Part shown: piece by piece, positions 16,420 through 25,900 of the stretch
Numbering within the stretch: the first letter of the stretch is position 1
Layout of the letters: every line of letters begins with the position of its first letter
Origin: Oscillospiraceae bacterium
Lineage (GTDB): Bacteria > Bacillota > Clostridia > Oscillospirales > Acutalibacteraceae
Length of the DNA: 64,000 bases
Reading direction: 5' to 3'
NCBI GenBank assembly: GCA_015066105.1
Contig: SVOY01000013.1
Coordinates: 1-64,000, forward strand
The notes under the pieces: generated by a model
The model's input: the letters and a program-made list of their open reading frames with translations, nothing else
Told to the model about the DNA's origin: nothing
The model's database searches: none
Translations under genes and position numbers: made by a program

Positions 16420-18585
16420 TTATACTCCGAGTGCCGCCGCCCTCATTTCAAGCTCTTCAAGGTGTGTATAATCCTTTGCCTGACTTAAAAGCAGCTCTGA
16501 CTCTGTGTAGGGCTTTGTTGCCCTTTCATAAATTGATACGGCCTTTGCCCATTCGCGAAGCTCTTTTCTTACCTTCATAGCTTCCGCAAAGGTAGGCGTT
16601 TCTCTTGATTGAATTTCTTCCTTAACGCTTTCAGAAGGAAGAACGATATTTTCAATGCCGAACCTTTCAATAAGGCGGTTTGCCTGCTTTTTGAGCTTTG
16701 CAAGCTTGATTGCATCGGCTCTGATTTCTTTTTCCTGACTTGTTGATTTCGGAAGTGACTTAGCTCTTGCCATTTCCTGCGAAACATTTTTATAGAAGCA
16801 AAGCTTACCCTCGGCAACTGTTTTTTCCGCCTCGGAAATACGGATAAGGCCTGCCTTTGTTGTAAATTTCTCAAGCTCTTCAACAACAATTCCGGCTCTT
16901 TCCGTTGCAAGATTTCTCTCCACCAGATTATTATATTCCGCCTTTGCTTCGGCAATAGCCTTCATACGCAAAAGCTTCTCCTCCTCGGTTTTCTTCGGCA
17001 TACGCTTTGCGGCCTTTATTGCACTCTTGTCTTCTGGAAGCTTCTGCTTTCCGTAAAGCTCTCTTGCGGTACGGATAATTCTTACAGCATCAACAAGCTC
17101 TGAATCCTCAAGCTTGTTTACGGAGTTGTTGATGAACATTGCGCGTATCTTCAGCACCTCAACATAGCCCTTGTGCTTGTTTTCCGTAAGGTTATAGAAG
17201 AAGAAGGGAAGAAGATTGAGCACTGCACCTATTGCCGACCAGAATATAAGTGTCTCAAAAAGGTTGTTTCTTATTGCATCATCATAAAGAACACTGTAAT
17301 CGCCCTTAAGGCCCATGCTCTCATAAATATACGGGTAGAACATACCGGTAAACAGACCGATAACCGTGCCTATCATGCCGAGAGGGCCGAAAAGGCCGTC
17401 AACTCTGACACCTGTTTTCCACTGGTGATAGTCTCTCATATCAGCACTGATATTATGCTGAACAATGTTCCAGAAGGTGCTTATGAATGTGTTGAGGTAG
17501 GTAATAATACAGATAAGCCATATATTATGGTAAGCAAAATAAAGTGCCGCAATGGCCAGAACGTTGAAGCCGTTAATTATAATAAGCAGGTTCCGCTTAC
17601 CGAATTTTTTGATTGCAAAGGGGCAGGCCATCATAGACCACAGTGCCGCATTACCTATGACAAGGCTGGCCACGCCCTCGGGCGCGCCTGCATATTTTCC
17701 GTCAAAGCCGTAATTGAAGCTCCAGGTGAGAATAACACCGTAGCCCGATTCAAGGAAAACAATCCACGCTGCGGCCTGAATCATCCAATAATACTTGTTT
17801 TTTGCTACCTCTCTTATAGCATCAAACATTCTTACGGGCTCGGGCTTGACCTTGGGAAGAATAAGCCTTTCCTTAACCTTACGGAAAAATACCAGGCTCA
17901 TAATAAGACCTATTACCGTAAAGCAGGGATAAATAACTCTGTAGGTCCAAATGTTATCTCGTCCCCAGGTCATACCGGCAAGGGCGGGAAGCGCCGCATT
18001 GGAGATTGTAGGAGCCAGTGAATATACAATCTGTGATATACTCATTACATTGGATCGCTCCTGGGAATCAGGGGTGATAATCTGCTGGAAGTAGCTGTAG
18101 CTTTCCGTATAGAAGCTCAGTGAAATGCTTATTGCAAGGTACATCACCTCAACCACAACTGCCTTGGTTATGTAATTCATATACTCATAGGGGAGCCATA
18201 CGAATAATGTTGAAAGCAGAAAAATCGGAAGTGCCGATTTGTTTATAAACGGCAGGAATTTGCCGCCCTCAAGGTGATGATTATCATAATACCAGCTACG
18301 GAAAATACCTATGGGTATACCTATGATATTTGCTACATTGAGCATAATCTGCAGATGCACGGGCTCAAGGCCGATGCTCGGGCCCACAATATAGTTAGTG
18401 GCACTGAGGCTGATGCTTGTGGCAAGAAGCGTAAGCCAGTGCGCACCAAAGCCCGCACCGCTTAAAAAAGCAACCTCTTTATAGGAAACATATTTTCCCT
18501 CGGCGGGCTTTTGCCAATAGGTCTTTGCCGTATTCAAGGCATTTACGGCCTTTTCCTTCAATGACGGTTTTGTTACATTTTCCAT
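16420..18585 (-). CDS. GPH-family (MFS_2) cation symporter with long cytoplasmic tail
   Basis: This 721-residue protein has a membrane domain of about 12 helices (residues 35-465) resembling glycoside-pentoside-hexuronide:cation symporters. Typical loops are GIPIGIFRSWYYDN, TPDSQERSNV and the central DMRDYHQWKTGVRVDG. The family usually ends near 450-500 residues. Here a charged helical tail of about 245 residues follows the conserved VLKIRAMF. The tail is rich in Lys, Glu and Ala and contains YTHLEELEMRAA at its end. The substrate is unknown, probably a sugar or sugar acid. A paralogue with a related tail lies at 35926-38307. The start has AGGAGGAG upstream. The DUF362 gene ends 16 bases before, so they likely share a transcript. 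Confidence 0.85.
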   Translation of the reverse strand: MENVTKPSLKEKAVNALNTAKTYWQKPAEGKYVSYKEVAFLSGAGFGAHWLTLLATSISLSATNYIVGPSIGLEPVHLQIMLNVANIIGIPIGIFRSWYYDNHHLEGGKFLPFINKSALPIFLLSTLFVWLPYEYMNYITKAVVVEVMYLAISISLSFYTESYSYFQQIITPDSQERSNVMSISQIVYSLAPTISNAALPALAGMTWGRDNIWTYRVIYPCFTVIGLIMSLVFFRKVKERLILPKVKPEPVRMFDAIREVAKNKYYWMIQAAAWIVFLESGYGVILTWSFNYGFDGKYAGAPEGVASLVIGNAALWSMMACPFAIKKFGKRNLLIIINGFNVLAIAALYFAYHNIWLICIITYLNTFISTFWNIVQHNISADMRDYHQWKTGVRVDGLFGPLGMIGTVIGLFTGMFYPYIYESMGLKGDYSVLYDDAIRNNLFETLIFWSAIGAVLNLLPFFFYNLTENKHKGYVEVLKIRAMFINNSVNKLEDSELVDAVRIIRTARELYGKQKLPEDKSAIKAAKRMPKKTEEEKLLRMKAIAEAKAEYNNLVERNLATERAGIVVEELEKFTTKAGLIRISEAEKTVAEGKLCFYKNVSQEMARAKSLPKSTSQEKEIRADAIKLAKLKKQANRLIERFGIENIVLPSESVKEEIQSRETPTFAEAMKVRKELREWAKAVSIYERATKPYTESELLLSQAKDYTHLEELEMRAAALGV

Positions 18586-18601
18586 TTTTTCTCCTCCTAT
18601 A

Positions 18602-19465
18602 TTATAAAGCTATAAGGTTATATTCCTTACTGCCGATACCGAGCTCTGCGGCGGCATCAACTGTAAGGGCACCGTTACGCGACTCTATCCTTTCAATAAG
18701 GTGTGCCTTGCCCGGGTCGTCACTCTTATAAACAAGGTCCAGGCAGGCCTTGTCTATTGCAACGGGGTCAAGAGATATGAGCATACCTATATCCTTCATG
18801 CAGGGGTCCTCTGCAACGGCACAGCAATCGCAGTCAACAGACATATTTTTCATAACGTTGATATAAACACAGTTACCCTTGAAATAATCAACAACGCTTT
18901 TTGCCGCATCTGCCATTGACATAAGGAAGCTGTTATGCTCGGCCGTCCAGATTTTTTCCACCTCGCCTGCGCCGTGAATATATGCCTTACCATAGGATGA
19001 GGCCATACCTATTGAAAGCTGCTTGAGTGCTCCGCCGTAGCCGCCCATAGGGTGACCCTTGAAATGGGAAAGCACTAAAAGCGCATCATACTTTGCGGTG
19101 TTTTTGCCGACGAAGTTCTTTTTTATCACTTTGCCCTCGGGAATTTCAAGCATCATATCCTCTCCCTCGCCGTCAAGCAGGTCAAAGGGAAAAAGCTCAC
19201 TCCAGCCGTGCTCCTTAAGGGTTTTCAGGTGCTTTTGCGTGGTGTTGCGTGTGCCCTCATAGGCGGTATTCGTCTCCGTAACCGTTCCGCCCACATAATC
19301 TATAAGCTCCTTCCAGAAATCGGGGCGCAGAAAATTCTGATTTCCCGTTTCACCGCTGTGCACCTTAACGGCAACCTTGCCCGTAAGCTCCTTGCCGAGT
19401 GCCTTGTAAAGCTTCAGCACGCTTTCCTTTTCACAGTCGGGAATGAAATAAACATTGGGTTTCAT
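18602..19465 (-). CDS. DUF362 family protein
   Basis: This 287-residue protein matches DUF362 (COG2006), including VAVKVHSGETGNQNFLRP, the ALLVLSHFKGHPMGGYGGALK segment and the CDCCAVAEDPCMKDIGML Cys-rich strip. ISLDPVAIDKACLDLV follows. Many members carry a C-terminal ferredoxin; this one ends without it (AAELGIGSKEYNLIAL). The family is thought to be redox- or metal-related but has no firm function. I chose ATG at 19465, which overlaps the upstream stop as ATGA and is preceded by AAAGGAG. The longer ATG at 19498 would run into the upstream gene. It sits between dCMP deaminase and the transporter. Confidence 0.85.
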   Translation of the reverse strand: MKPNVYFIPDCEKESVLKLYKALGKELTGKVAVKVHSGETGNQNFLRPDFWKELIDYVGGTVTETNTAYEGTRNTTQKHLKTLKEHGWSELFPFDLLDGEGEDMMLEIPEGKVIKKNFVGKNTAKYDALLVLSHFKGHPMGGYGGALKQLSIGMASSYGKAYIHGAGEVEKIWTAEHNSFLMSMADAAKSVVDYFKGNCVYINVMKNMSVDCDCCAVAEDPCMKDIGMLISLDPVAIDKACLDLVYKSDDPGKAHLIERIESRNGALTVDAAAELGIGSKEYNLIAL

Positions 19466-19965
19466 ACGAGCTCTCCTTTTTCCGTATTCTGATACCATTC
19501 GAGCTCTGATACAGGAACAATTATGTAATTGTTCTCACCTTCGCCCGTGCGCAGTATCACATTATTTATGCCCGCCTGAATAATATTTCTTGCACAAACG
19601 GGACAGGGCTTTGCTTTGTGGATTGTGTTATCGGGATTTACGCCCGTAAGGTATAAATCCGCCCCCATTGTCTGTGCTCTTGAGCAGTTGAGAAGAGCAT
19701 TCATTTCCGCATGAATTGCCCTGCATATCCCGTAGCCTTCACCCTGATGCATATTGCGTTCAATACGCGGACAGCTGACCGAATCGCAGCAATTTGCAAA
19801 ACCTCTGGGCGAACCGTTATATCCCGTTGAAATTACCACATCTTCTTTTACAATCATGGCACCGTATTTTCTTTTAAGGCAAGTACTTCGGTATGCAAAA
19901 GTTTCAGCACAGTTCAAATATGTATCAATTTTTGAAATGCGCTTTCCTTTTTCGGGTATTACCAT
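19462..19965 (-). CDS. dCMP deaminase-family protein
   Basis: This 167-residue protein belongs to the deoxycytidylate/cytidine deaminase superfamily. The zinc site is visible: HAEMNALLNC supplies His and the catalytic Glu, and PCPVC supplies two Cys. The N-terminal YGAMIVKEDVVISTGYNGSPRG also matches ComEB/dCMP deaminases. The likely reaction is dCMP to dUMP, feeding thymidylate synthesis. It is the first gene of a probable three-gene unit with DUF362 and the GPH transporter. The start has GGGG nine bases upstream. Related single-domain deaminases with other substrates cannot be excluded. Confidence 0.88.
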   Translation of the reverse strand: MVIPEKGKRISKIDTYLNCAETFAYRSTCLKRKYGAMIVKEDVVISTGYNGSPRGFANCCDSVSCPRIERNMHQGEGYGICRAIHAEMNALLNCSRAQTMGADLYLTGVNPDNTIHKAKPCPVCARNIIQAGINNVILRTGEGENNYIIVPVSELEWYQNTEKGELV

Positions 19966-19984
19966 TTATATTCCCCATTTCTTA

Positions 19985-20031
19985 CCCTCTCAGTCACTTC
20001 GTGACAGCTCTCCCAAAGGGAGAGCCAAGGG
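19985..20031 (-). repeat. palindromic intergenic repeat in the dCMP deaminase leader
   Basis: Two adjacent stem-loops are visible: GTCAC(19993-19997)/GTGAC(20001-20005) and GCTCTCCC(20007-20014)/GGGAGAGC(20018-20025), flanked by CCCT and AGGG. From general experience this resembles a short REP-like repeat seen many times in gut Clostridia genomes; I cannot verify that here. It lies inside the predicted 5' leader between promoter and ATG. Confidence 0.6.
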
Positions 20032-20053
20032 TGGAATTACTCATATTTTTTTA

Positions 20054-20085
20054 ATTATACCACAATGCTTTACAAAAAGTAAAGA
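20054..20085 (-). promoter_or_regulatory. probable promoter of the dCMP deaminase operon
   Basis: TATAAT (20054-20059) on the minus strand has an upstream TGG, giving an extended -10. The -35 box is weak (TTACTT at 17 bases). Confidence 0.55.
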
Positions 20086-20113
20086 AAAAGAGAGCCGTTT
20101 CCGACTCTCTTTT
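20086..20113 (-). terminator. terminator of the arabinofuranosidase gene
   Basis: AAAAGAGAG (20086-20094) pairs with CTCTCTTTT (20105-20113), extended by an inner CG pair. On the minus strand it continues TTTTTC. It lies about 65 bases past the stop codon. Confidence 0.8.
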
Positions 20114-20121
20114 GTTATTTT

Positions 20122-20170
20122 GCTCGCCGCGGGGCGTTACTTTTTAAAAAAAGTAACACAAAAACTTTTA
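20122..20170 (-). repeat. 3'-UTR palindromic element, copy 1
   Basis: This is a divergent copy of a dispersed element also found at 35385, 35860 and 62584. A palindrome (GTTACTTTTT/AAAGTAAC, 20136-20157) is flanked on one side by CTCGCCGCGGGGC and on the other by ACAAAAACTTTTA. Read with the arabinofuranosidase gene, it begins six bases after the stop codon and precedes the terminator. Confidence 0.7.
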
Positions 20171-20175
20171 TTGCT

Positions 20176-22902
20176 TTATCTTTCTATTCTGATTACCGTT
20201 GCGCTGTACATCGGTACTGTATAATTAAACTTATCGCTTATACCCTCAACGGTAAACTCTTCCATAATGCAGTCTTCCTTTTCGCCGAGAATATTGTCAT
20301 TGTCAAGGCTGTCGCCTGCCACCTGATATACGGTTGCAGTGCCCTTGACATCAGCATTTGCAATATCAAATGCAAAGCTTCTGTCACTGTCTGTTACGTT
20401 GACAAGCTTGATGATAATATCTCCGCTTTCGTCAGTAGAAACCACCTGATAGCTTTCTGCCTTTGCGCCCGTTTCAAGGCTCTTGTCAAACATAAGCTCG
20501 CCGTCAATGTAGCCCTTTGCATTATATCCGTCCACTACAAGCTTGATTTCATAGGTTCTGCCCGTTTCAACGGCAAAATCCTTAACCGTACCGGGAACTC
20601 TGCCGGTCTTGACACCGTTTTCAATCTCCTGAAGGCAGGAAACGGTGTTGCCCCAGCCGCCGATATTCCAGAACCAGTAGTTATCCGTGTCCTGAGCGGC
20701 AAAGGGAATAATAAAGCCCTCACTGCCGTCAAGCTTTGTAGCCTCAACGGTGTAGGTGTAGTTTGTCCACTCCGTATCGCCGAAGAAGGTTACCGCACCT
20801 CTGTGATTGTCTGCCATCCAGGTGTCCTTCTGAACGAGCTTGCCGCCCTCAATGCCCCAGTCACCGCTTGTGGTGTCTGTCCAGCCCCACCAATAGGATG
20901 TGGGAAGGAAGGTGTCCATACCGAGAATAAGGCCGTTGTCGTTATTTACAACCTTAACATTATCAAACTCGGCACTTGTGTACCAGGTGCCTACGCCTAC
21001 TCTGCCCGCCGCATCGTTAAGGGGAAGAGTCGCACCCTCAAGCGAGGATGAAAGAAGGCTTGTGCCTGCATTTGTTGAAAAGAGCTTTTGCATATAATAG
21101 CTTATTGAGCCCGTTGAAAGCTGGTTGTTGAACCAGATAAGGTCGGGCGACCAGTGAGTTGCCGTAAGATTACCGAAAAGAGGAGCATAAGCTGCCATCT
21201 TTACAATATCGCCGTTTCTCTCAAGACCCGTCATATATGCCGCCTCGGCAAGGGCCGCCTCAAGTCTGTTTGAGCGTGCCGCATATTCACCGAGGAAAAC
21301 ATTTATTGCACCGCCGTAGCCCGTTGAAAGCATTTCAGAGGTTTCCCTCTTATAGTTCTTTTCGTCGTAATAATCGGCATTTTCAAGGAACCAGGAGGGG
21401 TCGTTGTAATAGTGGTGGTCTGTTACGCCTGCATACTCATCAATAGTAATGCCCTTTTCATTAACATATCCGTAAGCGTTTTCATATGACTTTATGTAAT
21501 TTTCACTGCTTGTTGCTTCATCGGCACCGGAGGAATAAATAAGCTCAAGGCCCTCATAAAGCTCGGGATTCTTTGCCTTTTCTTCATTGAAGCGTGCAAG
21601 GAATGCCTCATAACGCTCAAAGTAGTCCTCACCCTCGTTTTCGTTACCGATACCGATATACTTAAGCTCAAAGGGCTCGGGATGTCCGAGCGAGGCTCTT
21701 ACCTTGCCCCATGTTGTGTTAACATCACCGCGGCAGAATTCAACAAGGTCAACCATATCCTGAAGATACTGCTCAAACTCGGGAGTGTACATATCAACGG
21801 GACCCTTGCCTCTCATCTGGCAGTAAAGACCGCAGTTGATAACGGGCACACCTATTGCGCCTATATCCTCAGCAAGCTGAAAATACTCAAAAAAGCCCAG
21901 ACCGTAGCTCATATAGCAGGGAAGCGGGTCCTCTGTTGCATTAACGTCTGTCCAGAGGTTGATGCCGTAGCTTCTTGTCGCAACATCACCGTAGGTGCCG
22001 TTGAAAAGAAGAGGCTGTCCGTCCTCACCTACACCTATACTGTCCTTCCAGTTGTAGGCTGTTTCACTGTCGTAGCCTTCAATTACACAGCCGCCCGGGA
22101 AGCGAAGAAAGGCAGGCTCAAGCTCGGCAAGCTTTGTTGCAAGGTCCATTCTCATTCCGTGGCCCTTATAGGTCTCGGGGAAAAGTGAAACCATATCAAC
22201 GGCAACCTTACTGCAGTCTGAAAGCAGCTGAAGATAAACGTTTGCGTTTGCCGTAACAGCTGAGGTAAGCTCCAGCTCATACTTTTTCCAGTCTGTACCG
22301 ATATCGGCAATTTTACCCGTTGCGGCAATTTCACCGTCTGCAACAAGGTTAACCGTAAGGTCAGCCTCGCCGCCCTTAAAATCCTTTGCATAAACGGAGA
22401 AGTAATACTTTCCGTCCTGTTCTATAGCCATACCGTCAAGAAAGCCCCTGTTCTGTACACCCGAGGGCTCGCTTGTTGTGTTTGTGATTACAAGATAATT
22501 GGTGTTGTTTTCATTAAGGCCGCCGAGCTTATCGCCCTTTTTGACCTCTATAAGAGCACCGCCGACCTTGCTCCAGCCGTGAAGCTCGTCGTCTGCGGCA
22601 AGCTTGCCGTACTCAAAGGAGCGGTTGATTACCTTTTCGGCATAAAGGCCGCCGTCTGCGGCAAAGTTGATATCCTCGAAAAAGATTCCGTAAAGAAGCT
22701 CGCTTATGTCGTGCACCTCGTCTGCCGCATCAATGCTCAGCCTGTAATCGGCATTTTCATCATAAGCCGTTACGGTGTTGGCCTGACCTCTTACGGGCTC
22801 GGCTGAGTCGCCCGGATTTCCGCAGGTAATGCCTATTGAAAGCAGAAAGGCCACAATTGCGGCTATGATTTTTTTGTACACTGCAATAATTTTGTGCTGC
22901 AT
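20176..22902 (-). CDS. secreted GH51 alpha-L-arabinofuranosidase
   Basis: This 908-residue protein removes terminal arabinofuranose from plant arabinoxylan or arabinan. An N-terminal hydrophobic segment (IIAAIVAFLLSIGITCG) should direct export; the lipobox match is poor. A CBM4-like beta-sandwich (about 135-240) precedes the GH51 barrel. Catalytic residues are visible: acid/base Glu near 421 in GIGNENEG, and nucleophile Glu near 539 in VFLGEYAAR. A concanavalin-like insertion at about 670-800 (TDNYWFWNIGGW...YIDGELMF) lies before the C-terminal GH51 beta domain. The ATG at 22902 follows GGGAGGAG; the longer ORF start at 22962 runs into the upstream gene's hairpin. It lies downstream of the 1828-residue repeat exoprotein on the same strand. 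Confidence 0.88.
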   Translation of the reverse strand: MQHKIIAVYKKIIAAIVAFLLSIGITCGNPGDSAEPVRGQANTVTAYDENADYRLSIDAADEVHDISELLYGIFFEDINFAADGGLYAEKVINRSFEYGKLAADDELHGWSKVGGALIEVKKGDKLGGLNENNTNYLVITNTTSEPSGVQNRGFLDGMAIEQDGKYYFSVYAKDFKGGEADLTVNLVADGEIAATGKIADIGTDWKKYELELTSAVTANANVYLQLLSDCSKVAVDMVSLFPETYKGHGMRMDLATKLAELEPAFLRFPGGCVIEGYDSETAYNWKDSIGVGEDGQPLLFNGTYGDVATRSYGINLWTDVNATEDPLPCYMSYGLGFFEYFQLAEDIGAIGVPVINCGLYCQMRGKGPVDMYTPEFEQYLQDMVDLVEFCRGDVNTTWGKVRASLGHPEPFELKYIGIGNENEGEDYFERYEAFLARFNEEKAKNPELYEGLELIYSSGADEATSSENYIKSYENAYGYVNEKGITIDEYAGVTDHHYYNDPSWFLENADYYDEKNYKRETSEMLSTGYGGAINVFLGEYAARSNRLEAALAEAAYMTGLERNGDIVKMAAYAPLFGNLTATHWSPDLIWFNNQLSTGSISYYMQKLFSTNAGTSLLSSSLEGATLPLNDAAGRVGVGTWYTSAEFDNVKVVNNDNGLILGMDTFLPTSYWWGWTDTTSGDWGIEGGKLVQKDTWMADNHRGAVTFFGDTEWTNYTYTVEATKLDGSEGFIIPFAAQDTDNYWFWNIGGWGNTVSCLQEIENGVKTGRVPGTVKDFAVETGRTYEIKLVVDGYNAKGYIDGELMFDKSLETGAKAESYQVVSTDESGDIIIKLVNVTDSDRSFAFDIANADVKGTATVYQVAGDSLDNDNILGEKEDCIMEEFTVEGISDKFNYTVPMYSATVIRIER

Positions 22903-22932
22903 ATTTCTCCTCCCGCCGTTAAAACCGGCTGA

Positions 22933-22957
22933 CACAGCCCGCAGAAAACGGGCTGTG
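22933..22957 (-). terminator. hairpin between repeat exoprotein and GH51 gene
   Basis: CACAGCCCG (22933-22941) pairs with CGGGCTGTG (22949-22957). The minus-side tail (TCAGCCGGTTTTAACG) has only a short T-run, so it may attenuate rather than stop transcription into the GH51 gene. Confidence 0.55.
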
Positions 22958-22966
22958 AACAATGCT

Positions 22967-25900
22967 TTATTTCATTTTAACCGTTACGCGTGAATACTCA
23001 CTGAAAAGATTTTCGCCGTTCAGGGTCTTGTAGGCTCTTACTGCAAAGAGATATTTTGAGCCCTTTTTGTAGCCTGACTTTTTGAATGAGGTCTGGTTGC
23101 TCTTGACCGTGCCTATAAGGGTAAGCTTCTTTGTCTTGCTGTCCATACAGTAGATACGGTAGCCGGTTGCACCCGTTACCTTGCTCCACTTTACGGTTGC
23201 GGTGCCGCCCTTTGTTGTCACCTTGATTTCAGGTGCCTTGGGAAGTGTGGATACGGTAAGTGTTTTTGCCTCACCCGTTACCTTAACCTTATCGGCAGTA
23301 AGTGTAACCGCCCTTACAAGATACTTATAGCTTGTTCCGCTCTTGAGCTTTTTGATTGTGAGCTTTGTGCCGCTTACGGTTTTATAAAAATCATACTTCT
23401 TTGTCTTTGAGTTATACTTATAAACTCTGTAGCTGTCAGCGCCCGAAACCTTGCTCCACTTAAGGGTAACCGTGGTTACGGTCTGAGTTGCAACAAGCTT
23501 TTTTGGTGCAGAGGCCTTTGTAACCGTGTAAACACTCTTTGAAGCATCGGATACATAGGTTTTTGAGCCGACCTTTGCATAGGCCTTTACAACAAAGGTG
23601 TATCTCTTGCCGGCAGTAAGCTTATTTACCGTAAGGGTGTTCTTTGAGGTTGAGCCTACCTCCTTAAGGCCGTCAGAGGTCTTTCTGTAAACCTTGTAGC
23701 CAGAAGCATAGGGAACCTTTTCCCAGGTAAGCTTAACGGAAGATGTGCCCGAAGTGAAGCTGATTTTCTTTGTGGCGGGAAGCTGACCGATTGTAAACCT
23801 GAGTGTTGCAGAGCCGGTGTAGCTGCCCGTAAAGGTAACCTTGACACTTGCGGTACCCGGTGCAGTGTTTGATGAATAGCTTACGGTGTAATCCGTACCC
23901 TTTTTAAGGGTCTTGCCCTTTGTGTCCTTTACTGTTACGGAAGGTGTGATTGCCTTACCGCTGTAGCTGAAGGAGGTGCCGCTGAGCTCAACGCTCTTGA
24001 TGCCTGCAAAGGGCATGGGGTCACCGTAGGCCTTGCCGCAATCGGCACAGAAGAAGTCCGTTGCACCCTCTTTGTTGATGCTTGCCTGCTTTGTCACCTT
24101 TTCAACGCTGAAATAATGATACATAGGCTCACCGTCGGTAAAGGTTTCATCCTTGAACACGGTGTCGCAGGTAAGGCAGCCCATATAGTATTTTGCGGGG
24201 TTTTCGCAATCAGCAGCCGAAACAAGATATCTGCTGTTGATTCTCTTTGTCTTTTCGTGGGGAATAAGGCCCTCTGCCTTGTTTTCAAAGGTCTGTGATG
24301 TCATATCGTCGCAACGTACACAGTCATAGAAATACTTTGCATAAGCCGTGCAGGTCTTTGCCTGATAGAGATGCTTCTCGTCAATGATTTTTTCACTGTA
24401 GTCGTGGCCGAGTGCATCAACTTCCGTTGTCACTCTGCTGAGCTCAGTATCACATACACTGCAGTATACCACTGTGTCGTAGGAGCCGGGGTTTTCGCAA
24501 TCGGGCTTCACTTCTTTTTCGGTTACTGACTCATCCTCCGTGTGGCCGAGTGCATCAATAACCTCTTCAACGCTGAGAACAAGTCCGCACACCTCACAGT
24601 GTGAGGCCTCCGTGTTACCGTTGTTTACGCAGTCGGGATCTTTTGCCTGTTTGTCAACAACCTTTGTACAGCCCGCACTGTGAATTCTGTTTATTTTATC
24701 AACGTCAATTGAAACAGTGAACTTCTGTGTGGAAATGCCGAAGCCGTTTGCATCCCAGTCAAATTCATAGGTCCAGTTGAAAATTCCGTCGGCATCATTG
24801 TCAATATAAGCCTGCGTAACGGGAAGCCATACCGTGATAAAATGCTCCTCGTCGCCGTCCTTTGAATCCTTGAACTGCCAGAAGGATTTTGCCTCGCCGC
24901 CTCCTACGCGGTATTTTGCCAGCTTAAGCTCTTCGGCGGTCATATCCTCGGGGGCAGTAATCTTTGCACCAATCCACCATGCATCCGTATATCTTCCTAC
25001 GGACATATCAGCCAATGAGAAGTCAACTGTGATTTCGTCCGCATTTTTAAGGGTCATATCCGTTTCGCCCGAAGCAACAAGGCCCTGCGTAATGCCCTCA
25101 ATTGTGCCGTAATGGTTCTCATGGTCAAGAACAAGCTTTTCAACGTCAAGCTCAAAGTCTATCTTCTGCACGGCACTTTCAAAGCCGTTGCCGTACCAGT
25201 CAAATTCATAATTGATAGTAAGCTTGCCGTCCTCGCCCTCTGACTTTTCGTTTTCAATAAGCTCGGGGGTTACAAGCATCCAGGCCTGCATAAAGTGTAC
25301 CTCGTCACCCTCCTTTGAGTCCTTTGCGCTCCAGAAGGAAATGGGGTCACTCCAGCCGTCAGCCGTGTACTTGCGGTAGTTTACATTTTTAAGCTCGTCC
25401 TCTGTAAGCTCAGCGGGTGCAACAATCTGTATGCCTGCCCACCAGCCGTCCTCAAATCTGAAAATTGAGGGGTCTGCCTTTGAGTAGGTAAGAGTGATTT
25501 CTTCCTCGTTTGTTGCAAGAATTTTTTCACTGCCCTCAACGGTGATGCCATTTGTAAGAGCCTCAACCGAGCCGAGGAAGGGTGTCATATCAAGGTTGAT
25601 TTTTGTTATATCAAGAACATAATCAATTTTCTGAGTGGAAATGCCGAAGCCGTTTCCGTCCCAGTCGAATTCATAATTGATAGTGAGCTTGCCGTCCTCG
25701 CCCTCTGACTTTTCGTTTTCAATAAGCTCGGGGGTTACAAGCATCCAGGCCTGCATAAAGTGTACCTCGTCACCCTCCTTTGAGTCCTTTGCACTCCAGA
25801 AGGAAATGGGGTCACTCCAGCCGTCAGCGGTATACTTGCGGTATTTTGCATCCTTGAGCTGTGCTTCTGTAAGGCCTGCAGGTGCAACCACCCTGATGCC

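Noticed and set aside
17173-18021. 282-residue plus-strand ORF
   Set aside because: It is a shadow of the GPH transporter gene on the other strand; no start site and no domain.
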